From Paractinoplanes durhamensis (GTDB lineage: Bacteria > Actinomycetota > Actinomycetes > Mycobacteriales > Micromonosporaceae): a stretch of 64,000 nt of DNA. Shown one piece after another: positions 33,934 to 42,589 of the stretch (position 1 is its first letter; each line of letters opens with the position of its first letter). The DNA is taken from assembly GCF_016862175.1 (NCBI RefSeq), contig NZ_BOML01000019.1:124001-188000 (forward strand), given 5' to 3'. The notes beneath the pieces were generated by a model. The model was not told the DNA's origin, ran no database searches, and worked only from the letters and a program-made list of their open reading frames with translations. The position numbers and the translations under genes were made by a program.

Positions 33934-35112
33934 TCAGAGCTGGACGGGCTTGTCGGTGGCGGACACGACCGCGTCGAGGACGCGCAGGTTGTGCAGGCCG
34001 TGCGCCATGTCGGGGCACGGCGGCAGGGTGGGGTCGCCGGCGATCTGGTCGAGGAACGCGCGGGCCTGGTAGACGAAGAAGTCGTTCTGCCCGTGGCCGA
34101 CGGTGGGGAAGTCCATCGGCAGGCCCTGCCCGACGTAGGGGTGCCAGGGGCCGATGAAGACGGTGCGTACACCGTTGACCTCGGGGGCCGGCCCGGCGTC
34201 GGCGATGGTGAACTCGGCCGGCCGGGTCAGGTCGAACGATGCGGTGCCGTTCTCGCAGAACAGGTCGATCCGCAGCGTGTTGGCGTGCCCGAAGGCGATC
34301 CGGGACAGCGAGAAGGTGCCGACGGCGCCGTTGCCGTACGACGTGGTGAAGGTGCAGACGTCCTCGTTCTCCACCGGCACCCGCTCGTCGCTCACCTGGA
34401 CGCCACCGGCGTGGCCGACGGCGACCCCGAGCGGCTTGGGCCGGTCGGCGACCACCGTGGTCAGCGTCGTGCCCTGCACGCCGGCGGTCGGCCCGCAGAA
34501 GAACTCGGCCAGGTCGACCATGTGGCTGCCGATGTCGGCGAGCACGCCGCTGCCGGGGCCGCCGAGATAGCGCCAGCTCATCGGGCGCTGCGGGTCGTAG
34601 CCGTAGTCGCACCAGTAGTTGCCCACGAAGTGGCGCACCGGGCCGAGCCGGCCCTCGACCTGCTGCTTGATCGCGTTGATCGCGGGGGAGCGGCGGAACG
34701 TGAAGCCGACCGCGTTGATCTGGCCGGGTGCGGCGGCCGCGGCCTCCACCATGGACTGCGCCTCGGCGACGCTGGGGGCGAGGGGCTTCTCGCAGAGCAC
34801 GTGCTTGCCGGCGGCCAGGGCGGCCTCGGTGATCTCGCGGTGCAGGCTGTTGGCGACCGCGACGCTGATCGCGTCGACGTCGGGGGCGTCGACGACGGCC
34901 CGCCAGTCGGTCTCGGCGCGGGCGAAGCCGTAGCGGGCGGCGGCGTCGGCGGCGAACGGCTCGTGGAGGTCGGCGACGGCGACCAGGCGGGGAGCGGGAC
35001 GGTCGAGGCCGAAGACGGTGGCGGCGCTCCGATAGGCGTTGGCGTGAGCGCGGCCGACCGTGCCGGCTCCGATGACGGCGACGCCGATGGGTTGGGGCGA
35101 AGGTTGCGGCAT
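33934..35112 (-). CDS. Gfo/Idh/MocA-family oxidoreductase
   Basis: A 392-residue sugar dehydrogenase family protein. The Rossmann motif is AVIGAGTVGRAHANAY at residues 12-27, the lysine motif is VLCEKPLAPS near residue 107, and a GSGVLADIGSHMVDLAEFFCG catalytic His segment follows. GGAGGT lies 8 nt before the ATG. The LacI-type palindrome TTAAAGCGCTTTAA (35145-35158) lies 32 bp upstream, so the divergent LacI gene likely represses this operon. Confidence 0.9.
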   Translation of the reverse strand: MPQPSPQPIGVAVIGAGTVGRAHANAYRSAATVFGLDRPAPRLVAVADLHEPFAADAAARYGFARAETDWRAVVDAPDVDAISVAVANSLHREITEAALAAGKHVLCEKPLAPSVAEAQSMVEAAAAAPGQINAVGFTFRRSPAINAIKQQVEGRLGPVRHFVGNYWCDYGYDPQRPMSWRYLGGPGSGVLADIGSHMVDLAEFFCGPTAGVQGTTLTTVVADRPKPLGVAVGHAGGVQVSDERVPVENEDVCTFTTSYGNGAVGTFSLSRIAFGHANTLRIDLFCENGTASFDLTRPAEFTIADAGPAPEVNGVRTVFIGPWHPYVGQGLPMDFPTVGHGQNDFFVYQARAFLDQIAGDPTLPPCPDMAHGLHNLRVLDAVVSATDKPVQL

Positions 35113-35144
35113 AGGGGGTTACCTCCGAGGGGTGGCGCTCGGTT

Positions 35145-35171
35145 TTAAAGCGCTTTAAGTCCCTGTACTAT
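35145..35171 (+). promoter_or_regulatory. LacI-type operator and -10 of the divergent LacI gene
   Basis: TTAAAGCGCTTTAA (35145-35158) is a perfect 14-bp palindrome with the central CG of LacI operators. TACTAT (35166-35171) is a good -10 for the plus-strand LacI gene; its -35 would fall inside the operator and is weak (TTTTAA). Binding would block both directions. Confidence 0.7.
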
Positions 35172-35218
35172 CTGAGTCGATCTCGATCTGTGTCAAGGGA
35201 TTCACGGGGAGTGATTTG

Positions 35219-36214
35219 GTGGATCAACGACCACGCCTGGCCGACGTCGCCGCCCGCGCCGGCGTCTCGACCGCATCGGTGTCCCTCGTTCTGCGCGGCG
35301 AGCCGGGCCCGAGCGCCGAGACCCGCGAACGCGTGCTGGCCGCCGCCGCCGAGCTCGACTACCGGCCCGACCGCACGGCCAGCCTGCTCGCCCGCCGCCG
35401 GCGCCATCTGCTCGGTGTCCTGCTCGACGTGCGCAACCCGTTCCACGCCGAGCTGGTCGAGGAGCTGCACGTCGAGGCGGACAAGGCGGGCTACGAGGTG
35501 GTGCTGTCGACGCTGACCCGCGGCCGCGACGAGGACCGGGCGATCGAGACGCTGCTCGACTTCCGTTGCGAGGCGCTGATCCTGCTCGGCCCGGACGCGT
35601 CCGAGGAGGCCCTCGACCGGCTGGCCGCCCAGGTGCCCTGCGTGGTGATCGGCCGCACGGTCGGCGCGGCCCAGGTCGACGTGGTCCGCCCGGCCGACGA
35701 CATCGGGGTCGACGCGGCGCTGCTGCATCTGATCGGTCTCGGACACCGGGAGATCGCGTTCGTCGACGGCGGGCAGGGCGCGGTGGCGGCGATCCGGCGC
35801 CGCGGCTACCGCCGTGCGATGCGCCGCGCGGGCCTGCTCCCGCTGATCGTCGCGGGCGACCACACCGAGGAGGGCGGCGTGCTGGCCGGGCGCCGGCTGC
35901 TGGCCGGGCCCGCGCTGCCGACGGCGGTGGTGGCGTCGAACGACCGGCTGGCGGTCGGCCTGATGGACGCGTTCGTCCGGGCCGGCGTCGACGTGCCGGG
36001 CCGCGTCTCCATCGTGGGGTATGACGACAGCAGCCTGGCCCGGCTCGCCCACATCGACCTGACCTCGGTCAACCAGGACGCGCCCGCCCAGGCCCGCAAC
36101 GCCGTGCTGGCCGCCGTCTCCCGCCTCGACAAGGGCCGCACGGTGCGTTTCGAGGCGGTTCTGGTGCCGCACCTGGTGGTGCGGGGCAGCACCGCCCCGC
36201 CGGTCAGCAGCTGA
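35219..36214 (+). CDS. LacI-family transcriptional regulator
   Basis: A 331-residue LacI repressor. The helix-turn-helix is near residues 5-28 (RLADVAARAGVSTASVSLVLRG), followed by the hinge and the ligand domain (HLLGVLLDVRNPFHAELVEELH; IVGYDDSSLARLAHIDLTSV). The GTG at 35219 is preferred over the TTG at 35216 because GGGGAG ends 7 nt upstream of it. Its 3' end overlaps the convergent GH3 gene by 11 bp. It likely represses itself and the isomerase-Gfo/Idh pair through the palindrome at 35145. Confidence 0.9.
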   Translation: MDQRPRLADVAARAGVSTASVSLVLRGEPGPSAETRERVLAAAAELDYRPDRTASLLARRRRHLLGVLLDVRNPFHAELVEELHVEADKAGYEVVLSTLTRGRDEDRAIETLLDFRCEALILLGPDASEEALDRLAAQVPCVVIGRTVGAAQVDVVRPADDIGVDAALLHLIGLGHREIAFVDGGQGAVAAIRRRGYRRAMRRAGLLPLIVAGDHTEEGGVLAGRRLLAGPALPTAVVASNDRLAVGLMDAFVRAGVDVPGRVSIVGYDDSSLARLAHIDLTSVNQDAPAQARNAVLAAVSRLDKGRTVRFEAVLVPHLVVRGSTAPPVSS

Positions 36215-37379
36215 GCAGCCCGGCCCGCTGTTTGGCCACCAGCACGTGCCGGGCCGCATCGGTCAGCCGCGCGCCGAAGGCCGGGTCGCGGCCGGCTTTC
36301 TCGGCCAGCGCGGCCGACATCGGCGCCGCGTCGGCCGGCCGGATGGTGAGCGCCATGTCGCCGCCGGCCGCCACGAAACGCACCGCCCGCTGGCCGGCCG
36401 GCACCGCGTCGAGCGCCGTCGCGGCACCCAGGTCGTCCGACATGATCAGCCCCGGGAAGCCGAGCCGTTCGCGCAGCAACCCGGTGACGATCGGTGCGGA
36501 GAACGCCGCGATCGCGTCCGGATCGAGCCGTGGGTAGCGGGCCGAGGACATCATCACCGCGGCCGAGCCGGCTTCGATCCCGGCCGAGAACGGGCCGAGA
36601 TAGGGATCGTTCGCGGTCGCCATGTTGTCGGCGGCGTCGGCCGAGGTGTCCGTGTTGACGGTCACCCGGCCCAGGCCCGGGAAGTGCTTGAGCACGGTCA
36701 GCACGCCCGCGTCCTGGCTGGCCGGCACGACCGTCCGGATGCTCGCCGCGACCTTGGCCGGGTCGGAGCCGAACTGCCGGTGCCAGTAGCCGATGGGCGG
36801 GTTGCGCTCGCCCAGCACGGCCGGGACGGTGTCGGCGACCGGTGCGAGGTTCATCGTCACGCCGATCCCGGCCAGGCGGCGGGCGCTGTCCGCGGTGGTG
36901 TCGCGCAGCGTCGCGGCCGGGTCCGCGCCCAGGGTCTGCGCCGACGGCAGCCGCGGGAAGTCGGGGCCCTTGAGGGTCTGCACGTTGCCGCCCTCCTGAT
37001 CGAGCGAGATCAGCAACGGCAGCGACGCCCGCTGCTGCAGCGCCGCGATGCCGGGCCGCAGCTGACCGGCCGTGCGGGTGCTGCGGCCGTGCAGGAACAC
37101 CCCGCCGAGGTGGTACTTCGCGACCGTGTCGCCGAGGTCGCCCGGATCGTCGACCGCGGTGCCGATCATGAGCACCTGACCGGCGAGCTCCGCCGGGCCG
37201 AGCCGGCCGAGAGTTTGGGTGACGCAATCGGCCGAGGGCGAAGCCGACGGCGATGCCGGCGGCGACAACGAGGGCATCGGCGAAACGGACGGCGCAGACA
37301 AAGGTGGTGGCGACGATGAGCATCCCGCCAGGAACAGGGGGAGTGCCACGGCAAGGTTTGTCACGGTCCGGCTTCGCAT
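36204..37379 (-). CDS. Family 3 glycoside hydrolase lipoprotein (NagZ/LpqI-like)
   Basis: A 391-residue lipoprotein: the signal MRSRTVTNLAVALPLFLAGC has its lipobox Cys at residue 20, followed by a Pro/Ser linker. The GH3 domain has SLDQEGGNVQTLKG, the KHFPGLG motif and the nucleophile Asp in IMSDDLGA. The known role of relatives is release of GlcNAc from muropeptides outside the membrane. The His of the usual Asp-His acid/base pair after KHFPG is not obvious (NTDTSADAAD there). No ribosome site precedes the ATG; TAGGTT 8 nt upstream may make it leaderless. Confidence 0.85.
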   Translation of the reverse strand: MRSRTVTNLAVALPLFLAGCSSSPPPLSAPSVSPMPSLSPPASPSASPSADCVTQTLGRLGPAELAGQVLMIGTAVDDPGDLGDTVAKYHLGGVFLHGRSTRTAGQLRPGIAALQQRASLPLLISLDQEGGNVQTLKGPDFPRLPSAQTLGADPAATLRDTTADSARRLAGIGVTMNLAPVADTVPAVLGERNPPIGYWHRQFGSDPAKVAASIRTVVPASQDAGVLTVLKHFPGLGRVTVNTDTSADAADNMATANDPYLGPFSAGIEAGSAAVMMSSARYPRLDPDAIAAFSAPIVTGLLRERLGFPGLIMSDDLGAATALDAVPAGQRAVRFVAAGGDMALTIRPADAAPMSAALAEKAGRDPAFGARLTDAARHVLVAKQRAGLLSC

Positions 37380-37411
37380 CGGCAGTCAACCTATCGGGTC
37401 GGCGCACACCC

Positions 37412-38719
37412 TCATGACGCCCTCCGCAGGTCGACTATCCGCCGCGCCTTGCCCATCGACCGTTCGACACCGTCCGGCTCGATGACTTCCACCCGTACCG
37501 AAACTCCGATCGTGTTCTTGATCGCGGTGACCAGATCGTGGCCCGCCTGCGTGGCCACCTCGGGGTTCGTCCCGGTGCGGCGCTCCACTTTGACCGTCAG
37601 CGCGTCGAGGCGGCCGTCGCGGCTCAGCACGCACTGGAAATGGGGTGCGAGCGCGGGCGTGCGCAGGATCAGCTCCTCGATCTGGGTCGGGAAGACGTTG
37701 ACCCCGCGCAGGATCATCATGTCGTCGGAACGGCCGGTGATCTTCTCGATCCGCCGCATCGGGCGTGCGGTGCCGGGCAGCAGCCGGGTGAGATCGCGCG
37801 TGCGGTAGCGCACCACCGGCATGGCCTGCTTGGTCAGTGAGGTGAAGACCAGCTCGCCGACCTCGCCGTCGGGCAGCACGTCGCCGGTCTGCGGGTCGAT
37901 GATCTCGGGATAGAAATGATCTTCCCAGACGTGCGGGCCGTCCTTGGTCTCGATGCATTCGTTGGCGACGCCCGGGCCCATCACCTCGGACAGCCCGTAG
38001 ATGTCGAGCGCGTGCATGTCGAGCCGTTCCTCGATCTCGCGGCGCAGATCCTGCGTCCAGGGTTCGGCGCCGAAGATGCCGATCTGGAGCGAGGTGGCTC
38101 GCGGATCGATGCCCTGCCGTTCCATCTCGTCGACGATCGCCAGCAGATAGCTCGGCGTGACCATGATGATCTCCGGCTCGAAATCCTTGATCAGCATGAC
38201 CTGACGCTCGGTCATCCCGCCGGAGACCGGAATGACGGTGCAACCCAGCTCCTCCGCGCCGTAGTGCGCGCCGAGGCCTCCGGTGAAAAGGCCATAACCA
38301 TAAGCGACGTGTACGCGGTCGCCCGGTCGCCCGCCCGACGCGCGGATCGAGCGTGCCATCAGCCGGGCCCACGTGTGCAGGTCGTCCTTCGTGTAGCCGA
38401 CCACGGTCGGCTGCCCGGTCGTGCCGGACGACGCGTGCACCCGGGCGATCCGCTCGCGCGGCACGGCGAACATGCCGAACGGGTAGTTGGCCCGCAGCGT
38501 CGCCTTGTCGGTGAACGGGAACTTCGCCAGATCGGCGAGACTCCGCAGGTCACCGGGGTGCACCTGGCGCTCGTCGAACAGCTTGCGGTACTGCGGCACA
38601 TTCTCGTACGCGTGCTGGAGCGACCATTTCAGGCGGCTCAGTTGCAGGTCGCGCAACTCGTCGATCGAGGCGCGCTCGATCGGGTCGAGATCTTCGGGAC
38701 GGGGGGAGCGATCCTGCAC
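37412..38719 (-). CDS. paaK: Phenylacetate-CoA ligase
   Basis: A 435-residue adenylate-forming enzyme that activates phenylacetate to phenylacetyl-CoA. Motifs: HASSGTTGQPTVVGYT P-loop near residue 95, DIYGLSEVMGPGVA near 240, the YRTRDLTRLLPG hinge Asp/Arg region near 325, and the C-terminal catalytic Lys in RSMGKARRIVD. The start is a GTG with AGGAGG about 9 nt upstream; that ribosome site overlaps the stop of the TetR gene. It forms an operon with that TetR gene and paaI. Confidence 0.96.
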   Translation of the reverse strand: MQDRSPRPEDLDPIERASIDELRDLQLSRLKWSLQHAYENVPQYRKLFDERQVHPGDLRSLADLAKFPFTDKATLRANYPFGMFAVPRERIARVHASSGTTGQPTVVGYTKDDLHTWARLMARSIRASGGRPGDRVHVAYGYGLFTGGLGAHYGAEELGCTVIPVSGGMTERQVMLIKDFEPEIIMVTPSYLLAIVDEMERQGIDPRATSLQIGIFGAEPWTQDLRREIEERLDMHALDIYGLSEVMGPGVANECIETKDGPHVWEDHFYPEIIDPQTGDVLPDGEVGELVFTSLTKQAMPVVRYRTRDLTRLLPGTARPMRRIEKITGRSDDMMILRGVNVFPTQIEELILRTPALAPHFQCVLSRDGRLDALTVKVERRTGTNPEVATQAGHDLVTAIKNTIGVSVRVEVIEPDGVERSMGKARRIVDLRRAS

Positions 38720-38731
38720 TTTCTCTACCTC

Positions 38732-39319
38732 CTACATGCGCAGTCCTTCGAAGGCGATGCTGATGACGGCGTCGGCGATGGCCTCCGCGCCGCCCGGCCG
38801 CGGCCGGTACCACTCGGTCAGCGAGTTGACCATGCCGAGCAGCAGGCGGGCGGCGGTCGCCGGGTCGACATCCGGCCGGACGTCACCCTCCGCCTGCGCC
38901 TGTTTGACCAGCTCGGTCACGACCGCGTCGAACTCGCGCCGCCGCGTCAGCGCGTGTTGCTCGACCTCGGTGTTGCCCCGCACCCGCAGGAGCACGGTGA
39001 CGAACTCGAACCGCTCGGCGAGGACCAGGACGCTGCTGCGGATCAGCCGCTCGAGCCGCTCGATGGCCGGCAGATCGAGCTCCCGCACATCCTCGGCCGC
39101 CTCGAACAATCCGTCGAGTGCCCGGTCCATCGCCATCTGCAGCAACTGCTCCTTGCCGCTGATGTGGTGATAGACGCTCGATTTGGTGATGCCGAGTGAC
39201 TCGGCGATCTCGAACATGCTTGTCGCGTCATACCCCTGCTCGTTGAACAGGCGCACCGCGGCGGTCAGCACCGCGTCCTGGTCATGGCCGGGCCGCCCGC
39301 GCCGGCGCGGCGCCGTCAC
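38732..39319 (-). CDS. TetR-family regulator of phenylacetate genes (PaaR-like)
   Basis: A 195-residue TetR-family protein. The helix-turn-helix is near residues 28-52 (TSMFEIAESLGITKSSVYHHISGKEQLL). The C-terminal domain is of the size of PaaR-type regulators that sense phenylacetyl-CoA. It lies between paaI and paaK, overlapping paaI by 4 nt. The 18-bp palindrome at 39742-39759 in the paaN promoter is its likely binding site. Confidence 0.88.
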   Translation of the reverse strand: MTAPRRRGRPGHDQDAVLTAAVRLFNEQGYDATSMFEIAESLGITKSSVYHHISGKEQLLQMAMDRALDGLFEAAEDVRELDLPAIERLERLIRSSVLVLAERFEFVTVLLRVRGNTEVEQHALTRRREFDAVVTELVKQAQAEGDVRPDVDPATAARLLLGMVNSLTEWYRPRPGGAEAIADAVISIAFEGLRM

Positions 39320-39720
39320 GCCGGCCTCCCCGGGCCGATCACCCGGCTGCGGCCGCGGAACTCGGCGACCACGTCGCCGTCGCGGGTCACGGTCACGTCG
39401 TAGATCCCGCTGCGACCGCTGGTCACTCTCTCTTTTGCGTACGCCGTGAGCAGGTCACCGGCCTTGGTCGGGCGGAGGAACGTGACGTCGGCGCCGGCTG
39501 CCACGGTCACCGGACCATGGCTGTTGCACGCACACGCGAACGCGGTATCAGCGAGCATGAAGACGTAACCGCCGTGCGTCATCGCGTGCCCGTTGACCAT
39601 GTCGCCGGTGACCCGCATCCGCACGGTGGCCTCGCCGTTCCCGGCGGCGAGCAACTCGATGCCGAGAGCCTTGGAGGCGGTGTCGCGGTCGAACATGTCG
39701 TGCGCCGGAGTCCGTGCCAC
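39316..39720 (-). CDS. paaI: Hydroxyphenylacetyl-CoA thioesterase PaaI
   Basis: A 134-residue hotdog-fold thioesterase. Diagnostic segments are GHAMTHGGYVFMLADTAFACACNS (helix with the catalytic Asp) and VTFLRPTKAGDLLTAYAKE. It hydrolyses stalled hydroxylated phenylacetyl-CoA thioesters to relieve CoA trapping. A GTG at 39720 is preferred as start because GGGAG lies 6 nt upstream; a TTG at 39732 is possible. It is divergent from paaN across the operator region. Confidence 0.92.
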   Translation of the reverse strand: MARTPAHDMFDRDTASKALGIELLAAGNGEATVRMRVTGDMVNGHAMTHGGYVFMLADTAFACACNSHGPVTVAAGADVTFLRPTKAGDLLTAYAKERVTSGRSGIYDVTVTRDGDVVAEFRGRSRVIGPGRPA

Positions 39721-39735
39721 CTTGTCTCCCAAGCC

Positions 39736-39764
39736 TTGATAACCGACCGATCGTTCGGTAGATA
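39736..39764 (+). promoter_or_regulatory. Promoter of paaN operon with PaaR-type operator in the spacer
   Basis: TTGATA (39736-39741), 17 bp, then TAGATA (39759-39764). The spacer is ACCGACCGATCGTTCGGT (39742-39759), an 18-bp palindrome in which 8 of 9 pairs match. PaaR proteins bind GACCG/CGGTC-type palindromes in known systems. A bound repressor would occupy the promoter fully, and also lies 22 bp upstream of the paaI start. Confidence 0.75.
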
Positions 39765-39796
39765 TTTAAGCCACAGCCAACCGCAATGGAGCGCAG

Positions 39797-41491
39797 ATGA
39801 CAACCCCCACCGAGTTGTACGAAACGCATCGCGAGCTGCTCGATCGGGCCGTTCAGGCTGCCCAGGAGCGGGACTACTGGTCCGCCTTCCCGGAGTCGCC
39901 GAGCAAGAGCGTCTACGGCGAGGATGCCGCGCCCGCCGGCGAGCGGGCGTTCACCGCACTCCTCGGCAAACAGTTCCCGATCGACGTGCCCGGCGCGGTC
40001 GGCATGGTGTCCACCGAGCGTTCCCCGTTCGGCATCGAGCTCGGCGTGAGCTACCCGAAGGCCGACCCCCTGGCTCTGGTCGCCGCCGCGCGCGCGGCCG
40101 TCCCGGCCTGGCGCGCCGCCGGTCCGGAAGGCCGGGCCGGGGTCGCCGCCGAGATCATCAGGCGGATCAACGCGCGCAGCTTCGAGCTGGCCCACGCCGT
40201 GCAGCACACCACCGGCCAGGCCTTCGTGATGGCGTTCCAGGCCGGCGGCACGCATGCGCAGGACCGTGCGCTCGAGGCGGTCGCCTACGCCCTGGCCGCG
40301 TCCACCCGGATGCCGGCCGGTGCCACCTGGGCCAAGCCGCAGCGCGGCACCGAGCCGCTGCGCCTGGAAAAGACCACCACCGTGGTCGGCCGTGGCGTCG
40401 CCCTGGTGGTCGGCTGCACCACGTTCCCCACCTGGAACAGCTACCCCGGCCTGTTCGCGAGCCTGGTCACCGGCAACCCGGTGATCATCAAGCCGCACCC
40501 CGGCGCCGTCCTGCCGCTCGCCATCACCGTGCAGATCTGCCGCGAGGTCCTCGCCGAGGCCGGCCAGAGCCCCGACCTGGTCAGCCTCGCCGTCGAGGAG
40601 CCCGGCGACGGCATCGCCGCCACCCTCGCCACCCACCCCGACGTGCGCATCGTCGACTTCACCGGCTCCAGCGAGTTCGGCAACTGGCTCGAGGCCAACG
40701 CCCGCCAGGCCGTCGTCTACACCGAGAAGTCCGGGCTCAACACGGTCGTCGTCGACTCCACCGACGACTACAAGGGCCTGCTGCGCAACCTCTCCTTCTC
40801 GCTGTCGCTCTACAGCGGCCAGATGTGCACCACCCCGCAAAACCTGCTGGTCCCGCGGGACGGCATCGAGACCGACGCCGGCCACAAGAGCTTCGACGAG
40901 TTCGGCGCCGACCTGGCCGCGGCCCTCGACAAGCTGCTCGGCGACCCGAAGCGTGCGGCCGGCACGCTCGGCGCCATCGTCAACGACGGCGTGCGCGGCC
41001 GGCTCGCCGAGGCGGGCGACCTGTCGTCGGCGATCCACCCGTCCGCCGAGGTGACCGACGAGCAGTTCCCCAACGCCACCATCCGCACCCCCGTGGTGGC
41101 CCGGCTCGACGCGGCCGACGAGAAGGTCTACACCCGTGAGTGGTTCGGCCCGGTCTCCTTCCTGATCGCCACCGACTCCACCCCCCACAGCCTCGAGATC
41201 TTCGTCGAGACGGTCCGGGCGCACGGCGCGCTGACCGCCGCGGTCTACTCGAGCTCGCCGGATGTCCTGGCCGCGGCCCGGGAGGCAGCGCTCGACGCCG
41301 GCGTGCACCTCTCGGAAAACCTGACCGGTGGCGTCTTCGTCAACCAGACGGCGGCGTTCAGCGATCTGCACGGCACCGGCGCCAACCCGGCCGCCACCGC
41401 CTCCCTGACCGACGACCACTTCGTGACCGGCCGGTTCTTCACGCTCCAGTCCCGCCACCACGTCGCGGCGCCGGAGGGCACGAATGCCTGA
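39797..41491 (+). CDS. paaN: Phenylacetic acid degradation protein PaaN
   Basis: A 564-residue aldehyde-dehydrogenase superfamily protein of the PaaN type, the enzyme that acts on the semialdehyde after ring opening in actinobacterial paa clusters. Motifs: [38 protein letters not shown] with the cofactor-binding Gly run, [12 protein letters not shown] and the catalytic Cys in [18 protein letters not shown] precedes the ATG. It opens a long plus-strand operon and overlaps the thiolase remnant by 8 nt. Confidence 0.95.
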   Translation: MTTPTELYETHRELLDRAVQAAQERDYWSAFPESPSKSVYGEDAAPAGERAFTALLGKQFPIDVPGAVGMVSTERSPFGIELGVSYPKADPLALVAAARAAVPAWRAAGPEGRAGVAAEIIRRINARSFELAHAVQHTTGQAFVMAFQAGGTHAQDRALEAVAYALAASTRMPAGATWAKPQRGTEPLRLEKTTTVVGRGVALVVGCTTFPTWNSYPGLFASLVTGNPVIIKPHPGAVLPLAITVQICREVLAEAGQSPDLVSLAVEEPGDGIAATLATHPDVRIVDFTGSSEFGNWLEANARQAVVYTEKSGLNTVVVDSTDDYKGLLRNLSFSLSLYSGQMCTTPQNLLVPRDGIETDAGHKSFDEFGADLAAALDKLLGDPKRAAGTLGAIVNDGVRGRLAEAGDLSSAIHPSAEVTDEQFPNATIRTPVVARLDAADEKVYTREWFGPVSFLIATDSTPHSLEIFVETVRAHGALTAAVYSSSPDVLAAAREAALDAGVHLSENLTGGVFVNQTAAFSDLHGTGANPAATASLTDDHFVTGRFFTLQSRHHVAAPEGTNA

Positions 41492-41855
41492 GGCCTACCT
41501 CGTCGGCGGGGTCCGCACCCCGCAGGGGAAATACGCCGGCGGCCTCGCCGGCGTGCGTCCCGACGACCAGGCCCTGGCCCGGGCCGGCTGGGGCGTGGCC
41601 GACCTCGACGCGGTCGAGCTCAACGAGGCGTTCGCCGTGCAGTCGCTCGGCGTGATCCGCCGGCTCAAGCTCGACGAGGAGCGGGTCAACGCCGACGGCG
41701 GCGCCATCGCCCTCGGCCACCCGCTCGGCTGCTCCGGCGCCCGGATCACCGTCACCCTGCTCGGCCGGATGGAGCGCGAGGGCGCCCGCCGCGGCCTCGC
41801 CACCCTCTGCGTCGGCGTCGGCCAGGGCGTGGCCATGCTGGTGGAGCGGCCATGA
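41484..41855 (+). pseudogene. Acetyl-CoA C-acyltransferase (thiolase) with in-frame central deletion
   Basis: An open frame of 123 codons with no stop. The first 28 residues are a thiolase N-terminus ([20 protein letters not shown]). From residue 29 on it is the thiolase C-terminus: [10 protein letters not shown] (45-51), [12 protein letters not shown] with His79 and the second catalytic Cys109 in CVGVGQG. Family members are about 400 residues, so about 280 residues, including the nucleophilic Cys near position 90, are missing. The reading frame is kept across the junction near position 41568. Its neighbours overlap it by 8 and 4 nt. It should not be active as a thiolase; it might persist because the downstream gene's translation depends on it. 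Confidence 0.9.
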
Positions 41856-42589
41856 CCGGCTCGACGCTCACCGTCGAGGAGCTCGACGACCGGGTGGTGG
41901 TGACGTTGCGCCGCCCTGAGGCGCGCAACGCGATAAACGCGGCCATGGTCCGGGAGCTGCACGAGGTGTGCACGGTGCTGGAGGAACGGCCCCGGCTGCT
42001 GCTCCTGACCGGCGGCGACGGCGTCTTCGCGGCCGGCGCCGACATCGGTGAGCTGCGCGAGCGCGGCCGCGACCAGGCGTTGCAGGGCATCAACAGCCGG
42101 CTGTTCGACCGCATCGCCCGGCTGCCGATGCCCACCGTCGCGGCCGTCGACGGCTACGCCCTGGGCGGCGGCGCCGAGCTCGCCTACGCGTGCGACATCC
42201 GCCTCGCGTCGCCGGCCGCGGTCTTCGGCAACCCGGAGCCCGGCCTCGGCATCCTCGCCGCGGCCGGTGCCTGCTGGCGGCTGCGCGACCTTCTCGGCGC
42301 GTCGGTCGCGAAACAGGTGCTGCTGGCCGGCCGCCGGCTCGACGCCGACGACGCGATGCGGCTCGGCCTGGTCGCCGAGGTCGTCCCCACCGACGACCTG
42401 CTGAAACGAGCACATGCGCTGCTCGACCGGATGGCCCGTTCCGGCCCGCTCGCGCTGCGCCTGACCAAGCTCGTCACCGACGCGCCCGGCGGCCACCCGG
42501 TCACCGACGACCTGGCCCAGGCGATCCTGTTCGAGTCCTCCGACAAGAGCGTCCGGATGGACGCCTTCCTCGCCGGCGGCCGGTCATGA
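41852..42589 (+). CDS. Enoyl-CoA hydratase/isomerase
   Basis: A 245-residue crotonase-family enzyme. The oxyanion-hole segment [11 protein letters not shown] is near residue 62 and [20 protein letters not shown] near 107. The Glu of NPEPGLGI is in the position of the catalytic acids. In the phenylacetate pathway it would hydrate 2,3-dehydroadipyl-CoA (PaaF role) or isomerise the ring epoxide (PaaG role); only one crotonase is in this cluster, so I do not choose. Both ends overlap neighbours by 4 nt. Confidence 0.88.
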   Translation: MTGSTLTVEELDDRVVVTLRRPEARNAINAAMVRELHEVCTVLEERPRLLLLTGGDGVFAAGADIGELRERGRDQALQGINSRLFDRIARLPMPTVAAVDGYALGGGAELAYACDIRLASPAAVFGNPEPGLGILAAAGACWRLRDLLGASVAKQVLLAGRRLDADDAMRLGLVAEVVPTDDLLKRAHALLDRMARSGPLALRLTKLVTDAPGGHPVTDDLAQAILFESSDKSVRMDAFLAGGRS

